Of a stretch of 39,776 nucleotides of DNA, positions 24,506 through 33,098 are shown piece by piece. This stretch comes from an uncultured Pelagibacteraceae bacterium (GTDB taxonomy: Bacteria > Pseudomonadota > Alphaproteobacteria > Pelagibacterales > Pelagibacteraceae). The position numbers were made by a program, and so were the translations under genes. Below the pieces are notes generated by a model, which made no database searches, was not told the DNA's origin, and was given only the letters and a program-made list of their open reading frames with translations. The first letter of the stretch is position 1. Each line of letters begins with the position of its first letter. The stretch is taken from contig CABYVH010000007.1 of the NCBI GenBank assembly GCA_902522365.1, positions 1 to 39,776 on the forward strand, written 5' to 3'.

Positions 24506-25495
24506 TTAGTTTTCCTGATAAATGTCTAACTCATTCTCCCAAGATGCAGTAACATCTCTTCTGGCATAAAAACATTGATATCCAATACCTTCTTCAGGTT
24601 CAAATTTTATATAATCATGTTTAGTAACTTTCCATTTATCTTTTGAAAGGCAGGTTAATTCAAATGGGTCAAAAGGAGTATCTGAAGTAGGAGTAAAATA
24701 AACACTATCTTGCATATCTGGACAACTTTCAATGTCATGACCCCAATAATCATCATTTTTTGGATCTAAAGTGTGATTTGTTCCATCGCCTGACCTGCTC
24801 ATCATGTCTTTTGTTTTTTTAGTATTATGTCCTTCAATATAGTTTGATGAACATGTATAAATTCCTCCCATAGCATGTAAAACTTCGTGTAAAATAAAAT
24901 ATCCAACTTCTTTGTTATTAAGTGGCCATTTTTTTTGATGTTTAGAAAATACATTGAATATTGGAAACCCACCAGAAAATGGCCAATCCTTATAACTAAA
25001 GTCTCCAAAGTTAAAATAAATTTTTTTAGGATTATTCATACCATTGTTTATTATCGATCTTCCAAATACATTTGCGCAACTTCCCCATTTAGATTTTTTC
25101 ATATCTTTTTTGGTTCTGTTAACTCTAAGAAATGTAATATCCAGCTTTCCGTCTTCACGTCTATCCCATTTTAATTTCTGACCTTCACCATCATTGAAAT
25201 TTGATTTGTTATTTGCTTTAGCAGTTTTCTTCAAAATCCAATCATCTGCAATTTCTACCCATTTTTCTAAATCTCCATTAATATCTCCTTCTTTATCTTT
25301 AGAATCCCTCAATAAGGTGTAAACAATATGAACTTGAAAATCATCATTAACATCTGGTTGATCTTCAAAAAATCTGCCCGGTTTTTTATCGCTATCTAAA
25401 ATTACTGGAGTTGTGTTACTATCATAGCATTTATCAGCATATGCATTTGAAATTATTAAAATTAATAAAATAAAAGTTATTAATATTTTTTTCAT
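24506..25495 (-). CDS. Secreted metzincin-like putative metalloprotease (paralogue 1)
   Basis: No named family is recognised with certainty. The 329-residue product carries a signal peptide (MKKIL, hydrophobic core, cleavage after AYA at about residue 20). A zinc-binding HEVLHAMGG is at 203-211, with a possible third ligand H223 in YIEGH and a Met-turn-like DMM at 230-232. This resembles secreted metzincins with the pattern HExxHxxG...GH...DxM. Shared with the adjacent gene are KPGRxFxDQPD, REDGK, and CPDxxDSVxxxPTSxTPFxP followed by a conserved Cys. It begins 2 bases after the paralogue stops, so the two arose by tandem duplication and are co-expressed. The protease activity is inferred, and the substrate unknown. 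Confidence 0.78.
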   Translation of the reverse strand: MKKILITFILLILIISNAYADKCYDSNTTPVILDSDKKPGRFFEDQPDVNDDFQVHIVYTLLRDSKDKEGDINGDLEKWVEIADDWILKKTAKANNKSNFNDGEGQKLKWDRREDGKLDITFLRVNRTKKDMKKSKWGSCANVFGRSIINNGMNNPKKIYFNFGDFSYKDWPFSGGFPIFNVFSKHQKKWPLNNKEVGYFILHEVLHAMGGIYTCSSNYIEGHNTKKTKDMMSRSGDGTNHTLDPKNDDYWGHDIESCPDMQDSVYFTPTSDTPFDPFELTCLSKDKWKVTKHDYIKFEPEEGIGYQCFYARRDVTASWENELDIYQEN

Positions 25496-25497
25496 CT

Positions 25498-26364
25498 CTA
25501 GAAATTGTTGAACTCTTTATACCTATTATAGGTACACCAAGTTCTTTTCTTTTTAATTTTTTTTAGTTTTTTATGAGAATATCTATCTCTCCATTTATAA
25601 TTACTATCAGGAGAAATACCTCGACCAACCTCTGCAGCCATTGCACATTTCAAGTTTACAGGGTTAAATGGTGTGTTAGAAGTCGGGTCTAGAAAGACAG
25701 AGTCTTTAAAATCAGGACAAGTAGGATCTTTATGATTATATAATGTGCCTAATTTATATTTATCACCTCCATCTGGGCCGCCAATTATAGTTCCAGTTTT
25801 ATGTCCATTTTTATTTCCTTTTGTACATGCCCATGCAAATCCATTTACATGCATTAATTCATGTAAGGTAATAAGAATTCTTTTATTTTTACTTGGGTTA
25901 TGTTTACTTTTTAAAAAAATATATCCATGATGCACACTTCCTTGTCCACCATCCCTATGTCCTACATCTACCCATGCAAAATACAATTTATTTGGACTGT
26001 TAAATCCTAATTTTGTTAAATAGGCATCAGGATAATTCATTCCATAATTTCCTTTATATTGTTTATCAAATCTAACAAAAGAAATATCCATTTTTCCATC
26101 TTCCCTCATGTCATACCTAAATTTTTGTTTACCTTTTGTCATTTCAAACATTTTTTCATTTGCCTCTAATAACTCTTTCTCCATTTTTCCATTTATATCC
26201 CATTCATTATCTTCACTATCTTTATTTAGTAGGTATATAAAATGTACTTGTGGTTCATCTGAAATATCAGGTTGATCTTTAAAATATCTTCCAGGTTTTT
26301 CGTCTGAGGCAAAAGAGAGGGATGAAAATAAAAATATTATAAAAAATATAATTATTTTTTTCAT
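25498..26364 (-). CDS. Secreted metzincin-like putative metalloprotease (paralogue 2)
   Basis: Paralogue of the next gene downstream. I place the start at the ATG at 26364 (288 residues): it gives a clean signal peptide (MKKIII, hydrophobic core, SFA at about 19), whereas an ATG at 26421 would overlap the carbonic anhydrase-like gene and put a charged tail in front of the signal. HELMHVNGF is at 168-176 with H188 in NGH as possible third zinc ligand. The region after it (GTIIGGPDGGD) lacks the methionine found in paralogue 1, so the Met-turn may be absent and activity may differ. The C-terminal block CPDFKDSVFLDPTSNTPFNP is shared, and the last 40 residues are very basic. Confidence 0.78.
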   Translation of the reverse strand: MKKIIIFFIIFLFSSLSFASDEKPGRYFKDQPDISDEPQVHFIYLLNKDSEDNEWDINGKMEKELLEANEKMFEMTKGKQKFRYDMREDGKMDISFVRFDKQYKGNYGMNYPDAYLTKLGFNSPNKLYFAWVDVGHRDGGQGSVHHGYIFLKSKHNPSKNKRILITLHELMHVNGFAWACTKGNKNGHKTGTIIGGPDGGDKYKLGTLYNHKDPTCPDFKDSVFLDPTSNTPFNPVNLKCAMAAEVGRGISPDSNYKWRDRYSHKKLKKIKKKRTWCTYNRYKEFNNF

Positions 26365-26368
26365 TTCT

Positions 26369-26881
26369 TTAAAATACAGATTTAGAATATTTTTTCCAGT
26401 TTTCTTGATATCTAATAGCATTTTGCTTTACCGCCTCAATTTCATCATCTGTTAATTGACGAATTATTTTTCCTGGCGAACCCATCACTAAAGAATTGTC
26501 TGGAATCTCTTTATTTTCTGTTATCAACGACTTTGCTCCAATGATACAATTTTTTCCAATTTTAGCTTTATTGAGAACTACAGCTCCAATGCCAATTAAA
26601 GAATTATCATCAATTGTGCAGCCATGAAGCATTACTAAATGACCTATAGTCACGTTCTTTCCTATTTTTAAAGGGTAACCTGGATCTGTGTGTAAAACAC
26701 TTCCATCTTGAACGTTTGAGCCTTCTCCTAAATGAATATTTTCTATATCACCTCTTAATGTTGCATTAAACCAAACGCTAGAGTTTTTTTCTAATGTTAC
26801 ATCACCAATTATAACAGCGTTTGGTGCCACCCAATTTTCGCCAAGGTTTTTTGGTTTTTTATCTTTTAAATCGTAAAACAT
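26369..26881 (-). CDS. Gamma-carbonic anhydrase-like hexapeptide-repeat protein
   Basis: A 170-residue left-handed beta-helix protein of the YrdA/PaaY/CaiE group. Hexapeptide repeats run from about residue 15 to 140, and the zinc-ligand histidines expected for gamma-carbonic anhydrases can be seen in VLHTDPG, TIGHLVMLHGCTI and nearby. The final helix DDEIEAVKQNAIRYQENWKKY closes the trimer. The physiological reaction of the group is unsettled (carbonic anhydrase or acyl-CoA thioesterase). Its start is 20 bases from the divergent thioredoxin-like gene, and it is followed after 4 bases by the secreted metalloprotease-like pair. Confidence 0.88.
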   Translation of the reverse strand: MFYDLKDKKPKNLGENWVAPNAVIIGDVTLEKNSSVWFNATLRGDIENIHLGEGSNVQDGSVLHTDPGYPLKIGKNVTIGHLVMLHGCTIDDNSLIGIGAVVLNKAKIGKNCIIGAKSLITENKEIPDNSLVMGSPGKIIRQLTDDEIEAVKQNAIRYQENWKKYSKSVF

Positions 26882-26901
26882 AAATTATATAGTCTTTTAA
26901 C

Positions 26902-27453
26902 ATGGCATTAACTAAAACACCAATATGTGACTTCGGTAAAAAAGCTGACAACTTTGAACTTAAATCAATAGACAATAAAATAATTTCATTAAATGATGCA
27001 AAAGGTGAAAATGGAACACTAATAATGTTTATCTGTAATCACTGTCCATATGTATTAGCTGTCATAAATAATGTTGTCGAAGATTGTAAAGAATTAGAAA
27101 ATAATGGAGTTAAATCTATAGCAATAATGTCAAATGACCCAAAAAGATATGAAGAAGACTCATTTGATAATATGATTAAATTTTCAAAAAAACATAATTT
27201 TAATTTTCCATATGTAATAGATGAAACTCAAGAAGTAGCAAAAACTTATGGTGCGGTCTGCACTCCAGACTTTTTTGGATACAATAAAGATCTTGAACTT
27301 CAATACAGAGGAAGAATAAGAGAGTTAAAAAATTTGAAACCAATAGAAAGTGGAGATAGTGAACTTAAAAATGCAATGAAAATGATTGCAAAATCAAACA
27401 ATGGTCCAAAAGAACAATTTCCTAGTATGGGCTGTAGTATTAAATGGTTTTAA
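26902..27453 (+). CDS. Thioredoxin-like/AhpC-TSA family protein
   Basis: A 183-residue peroxiredoxin-like thioredoxin-fold protein. The redox site is C45-N-H-C48 in FICNHCPYVLAV, at the end of the first central strand, followed by the SIAIMSNDP strand and YGAVCTPDFFGYN, which contains the cis-proline-type turn. This matches the family usually annotated 'thioredoxin family protein' with CxxCP. It presumably reduces thiols or peroxides in the cytoplasm, since there is no signal peptide. The start is only 20 bases from a divergent gene, and the glycosyltransferase begins 6 bases after its stop. Confidence 0.87.
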   Translation: MALTKTPICDFGKKADNFELKSIDNKIISLNDAKGENGTLIMFICNHCPYVLAVINNVVEDCKELENNGVKSIAIMSNDPKRYEEDSFDNMIKFSKKHNFNFPYVIDETQEVAKTYGAVCTPDFFGYNKDLELQYRGRIRELKNLKPIESGDSELKNAMKMIAKSNNGPKEQFPSMGCSIKWF

Positions 27454-27459
27454 TAATTA

Positions 27460-28542
27460 ATGTATTTAGTAATAACTAGAACTTTTCCTCCAGAATTAGG
27501 AGGTATGCAAAATCTCATGTGGGGACTAGCAAGGTCTCTTTCAAAACTTAACCTTATAAAAGTTTTTGCAGACTATCATGAAAATCATGAAGAGTTTGAT
27601 AAATCAGTTTCATTTTCAATTGAAAGAGTAAGTGGAATGAAGCTTATTAGAAAATATAGAAAATCATATATGATTAATGATTATCTTGAGCAAAATAATA
27701 AGGTACAATGTATAATTGCTGACCATTGGAAAAGTTTGGAGCTTATAAAAACAAATAAAAAAAAAATCTGCTTAATTCATTCAAAAGAGATTAATCACCC
27801 AAAAGGTTCAAGTTTAAATAAAAAAGTATTATCAGTTCTAAATAATGTTGATCATATTGTAGCAAATTCCAACTATACAAAAAATTTAGCTATTGATTTG
27901 GGCGTACAAGAGGAAAAAATAGTTATTATAAATCCTGGAATTGATCCAGTAATTGAAGTTTCAAAAAAATATTTGGATGAAGCTGAAGAAATATTAAAAG
28001 GAAAGAAAAATAGAATAATTACAGTATCAAGATTTGATAAAAGAAAAAATCATGAAAAAGTAATTATGGCTGTTAGAAACCTAAAAGAAATCTACCCTGA
28101 TATTACTTATACTTGTATTGGATATGGCGATGAAGAAGAGAAATTAAAAAAACTAGTAATTGAATTGAAATTAGAAGATCAAGTCACCTTTTTAAAAGAT
28201 GTACCTTCAAATTTAAAAAATGCTCTTTTAGTAAAGTCACATATTTTTGTAATGCCTTCAATAATGTATAAAAAATCTGTTGAAGGTTTTGGTATTGCTT
28301 ATGTAGAAGCTGCTCAATATGGTGTTCCATCAATTGGTGGAAAAGATGGAGGTGCTTCAGATGCAATTATACATGAAAAAACTGGTTTAATATGTGATGG
28401 TAATAAACTTGAGGATATTTATTCAAGTATAGACAACCTTTTTAGAGATAATAAATATATAGAATACGGAAAAGAAGCAAAAATTAATGCTAAAAATTTT
28501 CTTTGGGATAAGAAAATTGAATCCTATAAGAGAATCTTATAA
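27460..28542 (+). CDS. GT4-family glycosyltransferase
   Basis: A retaining GT-B glycosyltransferase of 360 residues that adds a sugar from a nucleotide donor to a lipid or polysaccharide acceptor. The N-terminal domain begins TRTFPPELGGMQNLMWGL, the GGM loop typical of the group. The C-terminal donor domain starts near ITVSRFDKRKNHEKVI and contains the E-x7-E motif in EGFGIAYVEAAQYGVPSIGG. It has no membrane segments and is expected to act at the inner face of the membrane. It is read with the upstream thioredoxin-like gene and the downstream small membrane protein. Acceptor and sugar are unknown; a role in the cell envelope fits the nearby GT9 gene. Confidence 0.88.
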   Translation: MYLVITRTFPPELGGMQNLMWGLARSLSKLNLIKVFADYHENHEEFDKSVSFSIERVSGMKLIRKYRKSYMINDYLEQNNKVQCIIADHWKSLELIKTNKKKICLIHSKEINHPKGSSLNKKVLSVLNNVDHIVANSNYTKNLAIDLGVQEEKIVIINPGIDPVIEVSKKYLDEAEEILKGKKNRIITVSRFDKRKNHEKVIMAVRNLKEIYPDITYTCIGYGDEEEKLKKLVIELKLEDQVTFLKDVPSNLKNALLVKSHIFVMPSIMYKKSVEGFGIAYVEAAQYGVPSIGGKDGGASDAIIHEKTGLICDGNKLEDIYSSIDNLFRDNKYIEYGKEAKINAKNFLWDKKIESYKRIL

Positions 28543-28551
28543 GAATGTGAA

Positions 28552-28974
28552 ATGTTAGAAAAATTTAATAATATTTGGTATTTAACAATATTTATAATCC
28601 ATTTTGCTGGGGTAGGATTTTATGCTTTTCAAACTATTTTTAAAACAAAATACTTCTGCTCGAAATTTGAAATAGACGATACAGGATTTCCAATGGTTAG
28701 ATTTGTTGGTGCCATGATGTTGGCTCAAGTTTTAATGGCAATCTATATTTTATTTATCAGAAGAAATGGAATTGTAGCAGCAGGCTCTTTCTTTAATTTA
28801 GTTTTTCTTACTAATCTATGCATTTATTTGGTTAATTCTTACTCACTGTTAATAGACAAAACAGGTGTAAAATCTCCAGAAAAATCAAGAGAAGGTATTA
28901 TAGCACCACTTATTTTAACAGCTTTGAGTGCAACTCTCTGTTATGGCTTATCAGATAAAATTTATCTTTATTAG
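28552..28974 (+). CDS. Four-helix membrane protein of unknown function
   Basis: I do not recognise the family. The 140-residue product has four hydrophobic segments (about 8-27, 47-68, 74-98 and 115-133), with a polar loop KTGVKSPEKSREG before the last one and a CSKFEIDDTGFPMVRF stretch between the first two. There is no signal peptide and no catalytic motif. The start lies 9 bases after the glycosyltransferase stop, so it is probably co-transcribed. The pattern of a conserved acidic loop and four helices is reminiscent of small DoxX-like or DUF membrane proteins, but I would not assign it. Confidence 0.75.
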   Translation: MLEKFNNIWYLTIFIIHFAGVGFYAFQTIFKTKYFCSKFEIDDTGFPMVRFVGAMMLAQVLMAIYILFIRRNGIVAAGSFFNLVFLTNLCIYLVNSYSLLIDKTGVKSPEKSREGIIAPLILTALSATLCYGLSDKIYLY

Positions 28975-28989
28975 ATTATAAATTTTTAA

Positions 28990-29106
28990 TTAATTTTTTT
29001 TTAACGTTTTATATATATGCCACATAATTATAAGAATAGTAGTAGCTAAGATACAAGCTGTGAGAACTTTATCCCATAAAAATTTCCAAGATCCATTACT
29101 TAACAA
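28990..29106 (-). CDS. Possible small single-helix membrane protein (about 38 aa)
   Basis: In the 150-base gap between two plus-strand genes, the minus strand has a frame that reads like a real small membrane protein: a polar start around SNGSWKFLWDK, then a hydrophobic segment VLTACILATTILIIMWHIY, then a basic end KTLKKN. The only available start in frame is the TTG at 29106, because a TAA lies a few codons before it, and no Shine-Dalgarno sequence is visible. The amphipathic pattern is better than expected from random A+T-rich sequence, but the weak start leaves open a gene remnant. Confidence 0.33.
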   Translation of the reverse strand: MLSNGSWKFLWDKVLTACILATTILIIMWHIYKTLKKN

Positions 29107-29124
29107 TGAGGATTTATTGCTTAC

Positions 29125-30213
29125 ATGTTAAATGTGATTCTATTTAAACGATTATTAAATGAGCTAAGCATTAGTTATAAAGCTTTAATCATTGGAGTAA
29201 TTGGAGGTTATATTGGAACTCTAATTGGTCTTCCTTTGCCTTGGTTACTAGGTGCTTTAGGTTTAAATCTTTGCATTGCTTTCACTAATTTTAAAATTGA
29301 ATTCTCAACAAAATTACTCAATCCAGTTTTTCTGATAGTTGGTATTATTTTGGGTGGAACGTTGAATGTATCTTTATTGTATAAAATTCATTTATGGATA
29401 TTCTCGTCTATGGCAATGGTTGTTTGCACTATAGTGAGTACTATTTTGGCAGGATATTATTTTGTTAAAGTTTGCAAATTTGATAAGTTTATTGCAACAC
29501 TTGCTGCTCTACCAGGTGCATTTGTACCTATAGCTGCAGCACTTTTAGAGTATGGAAAAAGAGAAAATCATAAACAAGTTTTAATTCCTCAAGCTACAAG
29601 AGTTATATTTATTGTAAGTTTTGTACCTATATTGTTTATTAGTAAGTTAGGTTTTTCTGAAATAACAGGATACAATTACGAAAACATTTACGATGTAAGA
29701 TATTTTTTAGAAATTATTTTTTTAATAGTTATTTGTTATTTATTTTCTAAACTACTCAAAAAATTTAATATCCCTTCACCTATACTTGTTGGCGCTATGG
29801 CTTTATCAGGTTTATTTTATACTTTTGAGATTGTTAATTCTAGATTCCCAGATACTGTAATAAATATAGCTTTCATTTTTTTGGGTACTGCTCTTGGAAG
29901 TAGACTAAATGGATTAAAACTAAAAGAATTATTCTTTTACATTTTCCACGGTATAATTGTTTGTTCTATTTTAGTTATTGTTGCGATGATTACTGCTTAC
30001 TTTCTCCAGTATTTAGGTTTTGATTTTATTCCAACATTTTTAAGTTTTGCACCAGGAGGAATCCATGAAATGGTTGTTATTAGCGTTGCCTATAATATTG
30101 ACCCAATTTTTGTCAGCTATCATCATTTCTTAAGGATATTAATAATTGTAGCTTTTCTGCCATTTTTGCTAAAAAAATTTGGTAATAATTCGATTAAAAA
30201 AGATTGGAATTAA
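29125..30213 (+). CDS. AbrB-family membrane protein (Gneg_AbrB_dup type)
   Basis: Integral membrane protein of 362 residues made of two homologous halves, each with about five helices, as in the duplicated AbrB family (historically mislabelled ammonia monooxygenase or regulator). Half one ends in LPGAFVPIAAALLEYG and QATRVIFIVSFVPIL, half two in APGGIHEMVVISVAYNIDP and HHFLRILIIVAFLPFL, the same signature twice. Its true substrate is unknown; it behaves like a transporter family. The stop overlaps the stop of the convergent TauE-like gene in the palindrome TTAA at 30210-30213. Confidence 0.86.
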   Translation: MLNVILFKRLLNELSISYKALIIGVIGGYIGTLIGLPLPWLLGALGLNLCIAFTNFKIEFSTKLLNPVFLIVGIILGGTLNVSLLYKIHLWIFSSMAMVVCTIVSTILAGYYFVKVCKFDKFIATLAALPGAFVPIAAALLEYGKRENHKQVLIPQATRVIFIVSFVPILFISKLGFSEITGYNYENIYDVRYFLEIIFLIVICYLFSKLLKKFNIPSPILVGAMALSGLFYTFEIVNSRFPDTVINIAFIFLGTALGSRLNGLKLKELFFYIFHGIIVCSILVIVAMITAYFLQYLGFDFIPTFLSFAPGGIHEMVVISVAYNIDPIFVSYHHFLRILIIVAFLPFLLKKFGNNSIKKDWN

Positions 30214-30953
30214 ATAAAATCGAATATTAACTTTGTGCTACTCACAAGAATTAATCCATAGATAATATTATAAAACAAATTTTCCTTTATAATTTTAAGC
30301 AATTGATAACCAATAAATATTCCAATTAAAGCCAATGGAAACAGCGAGACAGATTGAAATAAAGTATCAAAGTTCATCATCGATAGATAAATATACAAAG
30401 GTAGCTTTATTAAGTTAACACAACTAAAAAAGATAATTCTCGTTCCTACATATATTTCTTTTTTTAACCTTAATGGAAGCAAATAAAGACTTGTGGGTGT
30501 TCCACCAGCATGAACACAAAAACTAGAAAATCCTGCAATAGATGAACAAATTGCACCCTTCAAAAAATTTTGCTTGGCTGGAACTGTTTTTTCTTTTTTA
30601 AACAGAAAGTAGTGCCCAGCAAATATAAATCCCATTATTCCAACTATTAATTTAAGTAAATCTTCGGAAAAATGATTGAATGTTAAGGAACCAATTACAA
30701 TCCCTATTGCAGCAAACGGTACAATTACTTTCAATATACTAAAACTAAACTCTCTTCTAAATCTGTAAACAGCAATCATGTCTGAAAAAATTAAAATAGG
30801 TAGAATAATTGCTAATGCCTGCTGCAATGGCATTACAACTGTCATTAATGGGACTGATATTAATGATATAGAACCACCTAAACCTGATTTTGCAATACCA
30901 TACAAAATAATTGCTGGAAATACACTTATGAAAAAAAGGAAATTAATTTCCAT
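30210..30953 (-). CDS. TauE/SafE family exporter (second copy in window)
   Basis: Membrane protein of 247 residues with about eight hydrophobic segments. The family hallmark of a glycine-rich first helix is GIAKSGLGGSISLISVPLM, and the second half shows AGFSSFCVHAGGTPTSLYLLPL. It resembles the first TauE-type protein at 13768 only distantly, so they are not recent duplicates. It shares the 1-base overlap TAATG with the GT9 gene upstream and is presumably co-transcribed with it, though a functional link is not obvious. The substrate is undetermined. Confidence 0.85.
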   Translation of the reverse strand: MEINFLFFISVFPAIILYGIAKSGLGGSISLISVPLMTVVMPLQQALAIILPILIFSDMIAVYRFRREFSFSILKVIVPFAAIGIVIGSLTFNHFSEDLLKLIVGIMGFIFAGHYFLFKKEKTVPAKQNFLKGAICSSIAGFSSFCVHAGGTPTSLYLLPLRLKKEIYVGTRIIFFSCVNLIKLPLYIYLSMMNFDTLFQSVSLFPLALIGIFIGYQLLKIIKENLFYNIIYGLILVSSTKLIFDFI

Positions 30954-31894
30954 TAATTTAATGATTTTGTTAAATATTCAAAAACTTTTTCAGGTGATAA
31001 TTTATTTAAATCTGTTACTTGAATTGCTTTAAATTTTTCTCTTTCTATACTGACTTTATATGCAGTAGTATGAGAGCCAAATAAGGCTAAGCCTTTAGTT
31101 TTCAAATGTGCTGCTATATGTGCAGGTCCAGTATCATTTGCTACAACGAAAGAACTGTCTTTTATTAATGTAGCAAGCTCAGAAATATCTAAAGATCTAT
31201 TTTCTTTTAAAATTGAAATCGCATTAATTTCTTTTGTCATATTAATTTCATCAGGACCTGGAGCTACTATAATTTTATATTCATCTTTAAATTTATTTTT
31301 AATTAAATCTATAAGTTTATTATAATTAGGCCATTTTTTAATCTGTAAATGTGGAGAGCAAAAAGGAAATAAAATTATATATTTATTTAAATCAAATTTT
31401 TTTTTTATATTTTCAATATTGGAACAAGCCCACTTAAAATCAGGAAACATTGTGTTTTTAGTATTAACTCCAGATATTTCTAATTGATGTTTAAATCTGT
31501 CTAAAACGGGATTTTTATCAAATTCATCCTTGGATTTATCTTTTGGCAACGTGGTTTCAGAAGACGACCAAACAAGATTACTAGCATTTGGAAACAATAT
31601 TTTCTTATAGAAATTTGAACGAGAAGAATTTTGTAAATCAAAAACTTTTATAAATTTATATTTTTTTAAATTGCGCATGAGATTGAATAAATAAATCAGA
31701 TTAAATCTTGATAATCTCTTATCCAAAATTATGTCCTCTAAATATGGATTTTTTTTGAAAAGATCAATGTAAGGCTTTGATGTTAATAAATAGACTTTAT
31801 CATCTTTGTGAAAATCAGAAATATCTTGAATTGCACCGCTCGCTTGGGCTATATCACCTAAAGATCCATGTTTAATTATAAGAATATTAGACAT
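30953..31894 (-). CDS. GT9-family glycosyltransferase (heptosyltransferase-like)
   Basis: Inverting GT-B glycosyltransferase related to ADP-heptose:lipopolysaccharide heptosyltransferases, 313 residues. The N-terminus IIKHGSLGDIAQASGAI is the family fingerprint (KxGxxGD), and the donor site is VVANDTGPAHIAAHL with LFGSHTT after it. It would add a sugar to the lipopolysaccharide core on the cytoplasmic face. It diverges from a DUF6165-like gene with a 32-base gap. Whether the sugar is heptose cannot be told; no heptose-synthesis genes are in the window. Confidence 0.88.
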   Translation of the reverse strand: MSNILIIKHGSLGDIAQASGAIQDISDFHKDDKVYLLTSKPYIDLFKKNPYLEDIILDKRLSRFNLIYLFNLMRNLKKYKFIKVFDLQNSSRSNFYKKILFPNASNLVWSSSETTLPKDKSKDEFDKNPVLDRFKHQLEISGVNTKNTMFPDFKWACSNIENIKKKFDLNKYIILFPFCSPHLQIKKWPNYNKLIDLIKNKFKDEYKIIVAPGPDEINMTKEINAISILKENRSLDISELATLIKDSSFVVANDTGPAHIAAHLKTKGLALFGSHTTAYKVSIEREKFKAIQVTDLNKLSPEKVFEYLTKSLN

Positions 31895-31926
31895 ATTTTA
31901 AACAACTTAACACACTATGTATATTT

Positions 31927-32316
31927 ATGAATAAAATTCTAGTTGAAGTATCTGTAGGTGAACTTTTAGATAAAATTTCAATTTTAGAAATCAAAAAAGA
32001 AAAAATTAAAGACACAGATAAATTAATATTTATTAATGATGAATATCTAGTTTTAAAAAAACAATTAGATGAAAACATAGCTTTTAAAGATGAATTAAAA
32101 AAACTTTATGAAGAATTAAAGGCAATAAATGCAAAACTTTGGGATATTGAAGATAATAAAAGAATGTGTGAAAAAAATAGTGATTTTGGTGAAAATTTTA
32201 TAAAACTATCAAGAGATGTTCATTTTCTAAATGATGATAGAGCAAAAATTAAATTAGCAATAAACAATAAAACTGGTTCAAAGATAAAAGAGATTAAACA
32301 ATACACAAACTATTAA
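31927..32316 (+). CDS. DUF6165-like protein
   Basis: A 129-residue soluble protein rich in Lys and Glu, predicted to be mostly helical, possibly coiled coil (residues 30-80). The N-terminal ILVEVSVGELLDKISILEIKKE is the feature by which I place it, with moderate certainty, in DUF6165, a family of unknown function often seen near sugar-related genes. It lies between the divergent GT9 gene (32 bases away) and the convergent nitrilase gene, which it overlaps by the palindrome TTAA at 32313-32316. No function is assigned. Confidence 0.8.
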   Translation: MNKILVEVSVGELLDKISILEIKKEKIKDTDKLIFINDEYLVLKKQLDENIAFKDELKKLYEELKAINAKLWDIEDNKRMCEKNSDFGENFIKLSRDVHFLNDDRAKIKLAINNKTGSKIKEIKQYTNY

Positions 32317-33098
32317 GGCATACTTGGAATAACTTTTCTTAAATCCATAGATATTTTTGGGATTATATTTGAATATATAATTCCTTTACCAACTTTCTTA
32401 AGGGCCATTATTTTACCATCAGGAGAAATAATAACTGTATGTCCAAAAGTTTCTCTTTTAATCGTATTTTTTCCTGTTTGATTAGGTGCAAAAATATAAC
32501 AAAAGTTTTCAATTGCTCTTGCTTGTAATAAAGTTAACCAATGTCTTTGACCAGTTGTTTTAGTAAATGCAGATGGAACAGTGATAAAACTTAGATTTCT
32601 TTTTGATAAGTTTCTATAAAGTTCTGGAAATCTTAAATCATAACAAATTGAAAGACCTATATTTCCCCAGGGTAATTTAGCTGATACTAATTTTTTACCT
32701 GCCTTAAATACTTTACTTTCTTTATGTTGTTCTTTTTTTGAAACTTTAACATCGAACATATTTATTTTATCATAATAAGTATTTATTTTACCCTTAGGTC
32801 CAATAAGAATAGATCTATTTCTTAATTTGCTTTTTTCTTTAATGCACATTGAGCCAAGAAGTATCCATTTCTTCTTTGTTTTAGCTATAATTTTTACTTT
32901 TTTTATTATTGGATCATGTTTCATTTCATATGAATATTTAAATAAATTATTTTTGTCAGCAGACATCAATGAAGAAGTTTCTGGAGTAATTATTAAGTCT
33001 GCTTTATTTACAATTGCTTGATTAATATATTTTACAATATCTTTAAAATTTTTATTATAATCTTCCCCACTAGATAATTGAATACAAGCTACTTTCAT
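32313..33098 (-). CDS. Carbon-nitrogen hydrolase (nitrilase superfamily)
   Basis: Cytoplasmic amidase of 261 residues with the Glu-Lys-Cys triad: E40 in IITPETSSL, K111 in YYDKINMFDV and C152 in GLSICYDLRFPELYR. The sequence is closest in pattern to the Nit1/Nit2 omega-amidase-like branch, which hydrolyses deaminated glutathione or alpha-ketoglutaramate. It begins with a 4-base ATGA overlap with the upstream permease gene, so it belongs to the ABC transporter operon. A natural reading is that it hydrolyses an amide imported by that transporter, but a housekeeping repair role is equally possible. Confidence 0.9.
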   Translation of the reverse strand: MKVACIQLSSGEDYNKNFKDIVKYINQAIVNKADLIITPETSSLMSADKNNLFKYSYEMKHDPIIKKVKIIAKTKKKWILLGSMCIKEKSKLRNRSILIGPKGKINTYYDKINMFDVKVSKKEQHKESKVFKAGKKLVSAKLPWGNIGLSICYDLRFPELYRNLSKRNLSFITVPSAFTKTTGQRHWLTLLQARAIENFCYIFAPNQTGKNTIKRETFGHTVIISPDGKIMALKKVGKGIIYSNIIPKISMDLRKVIPSMP

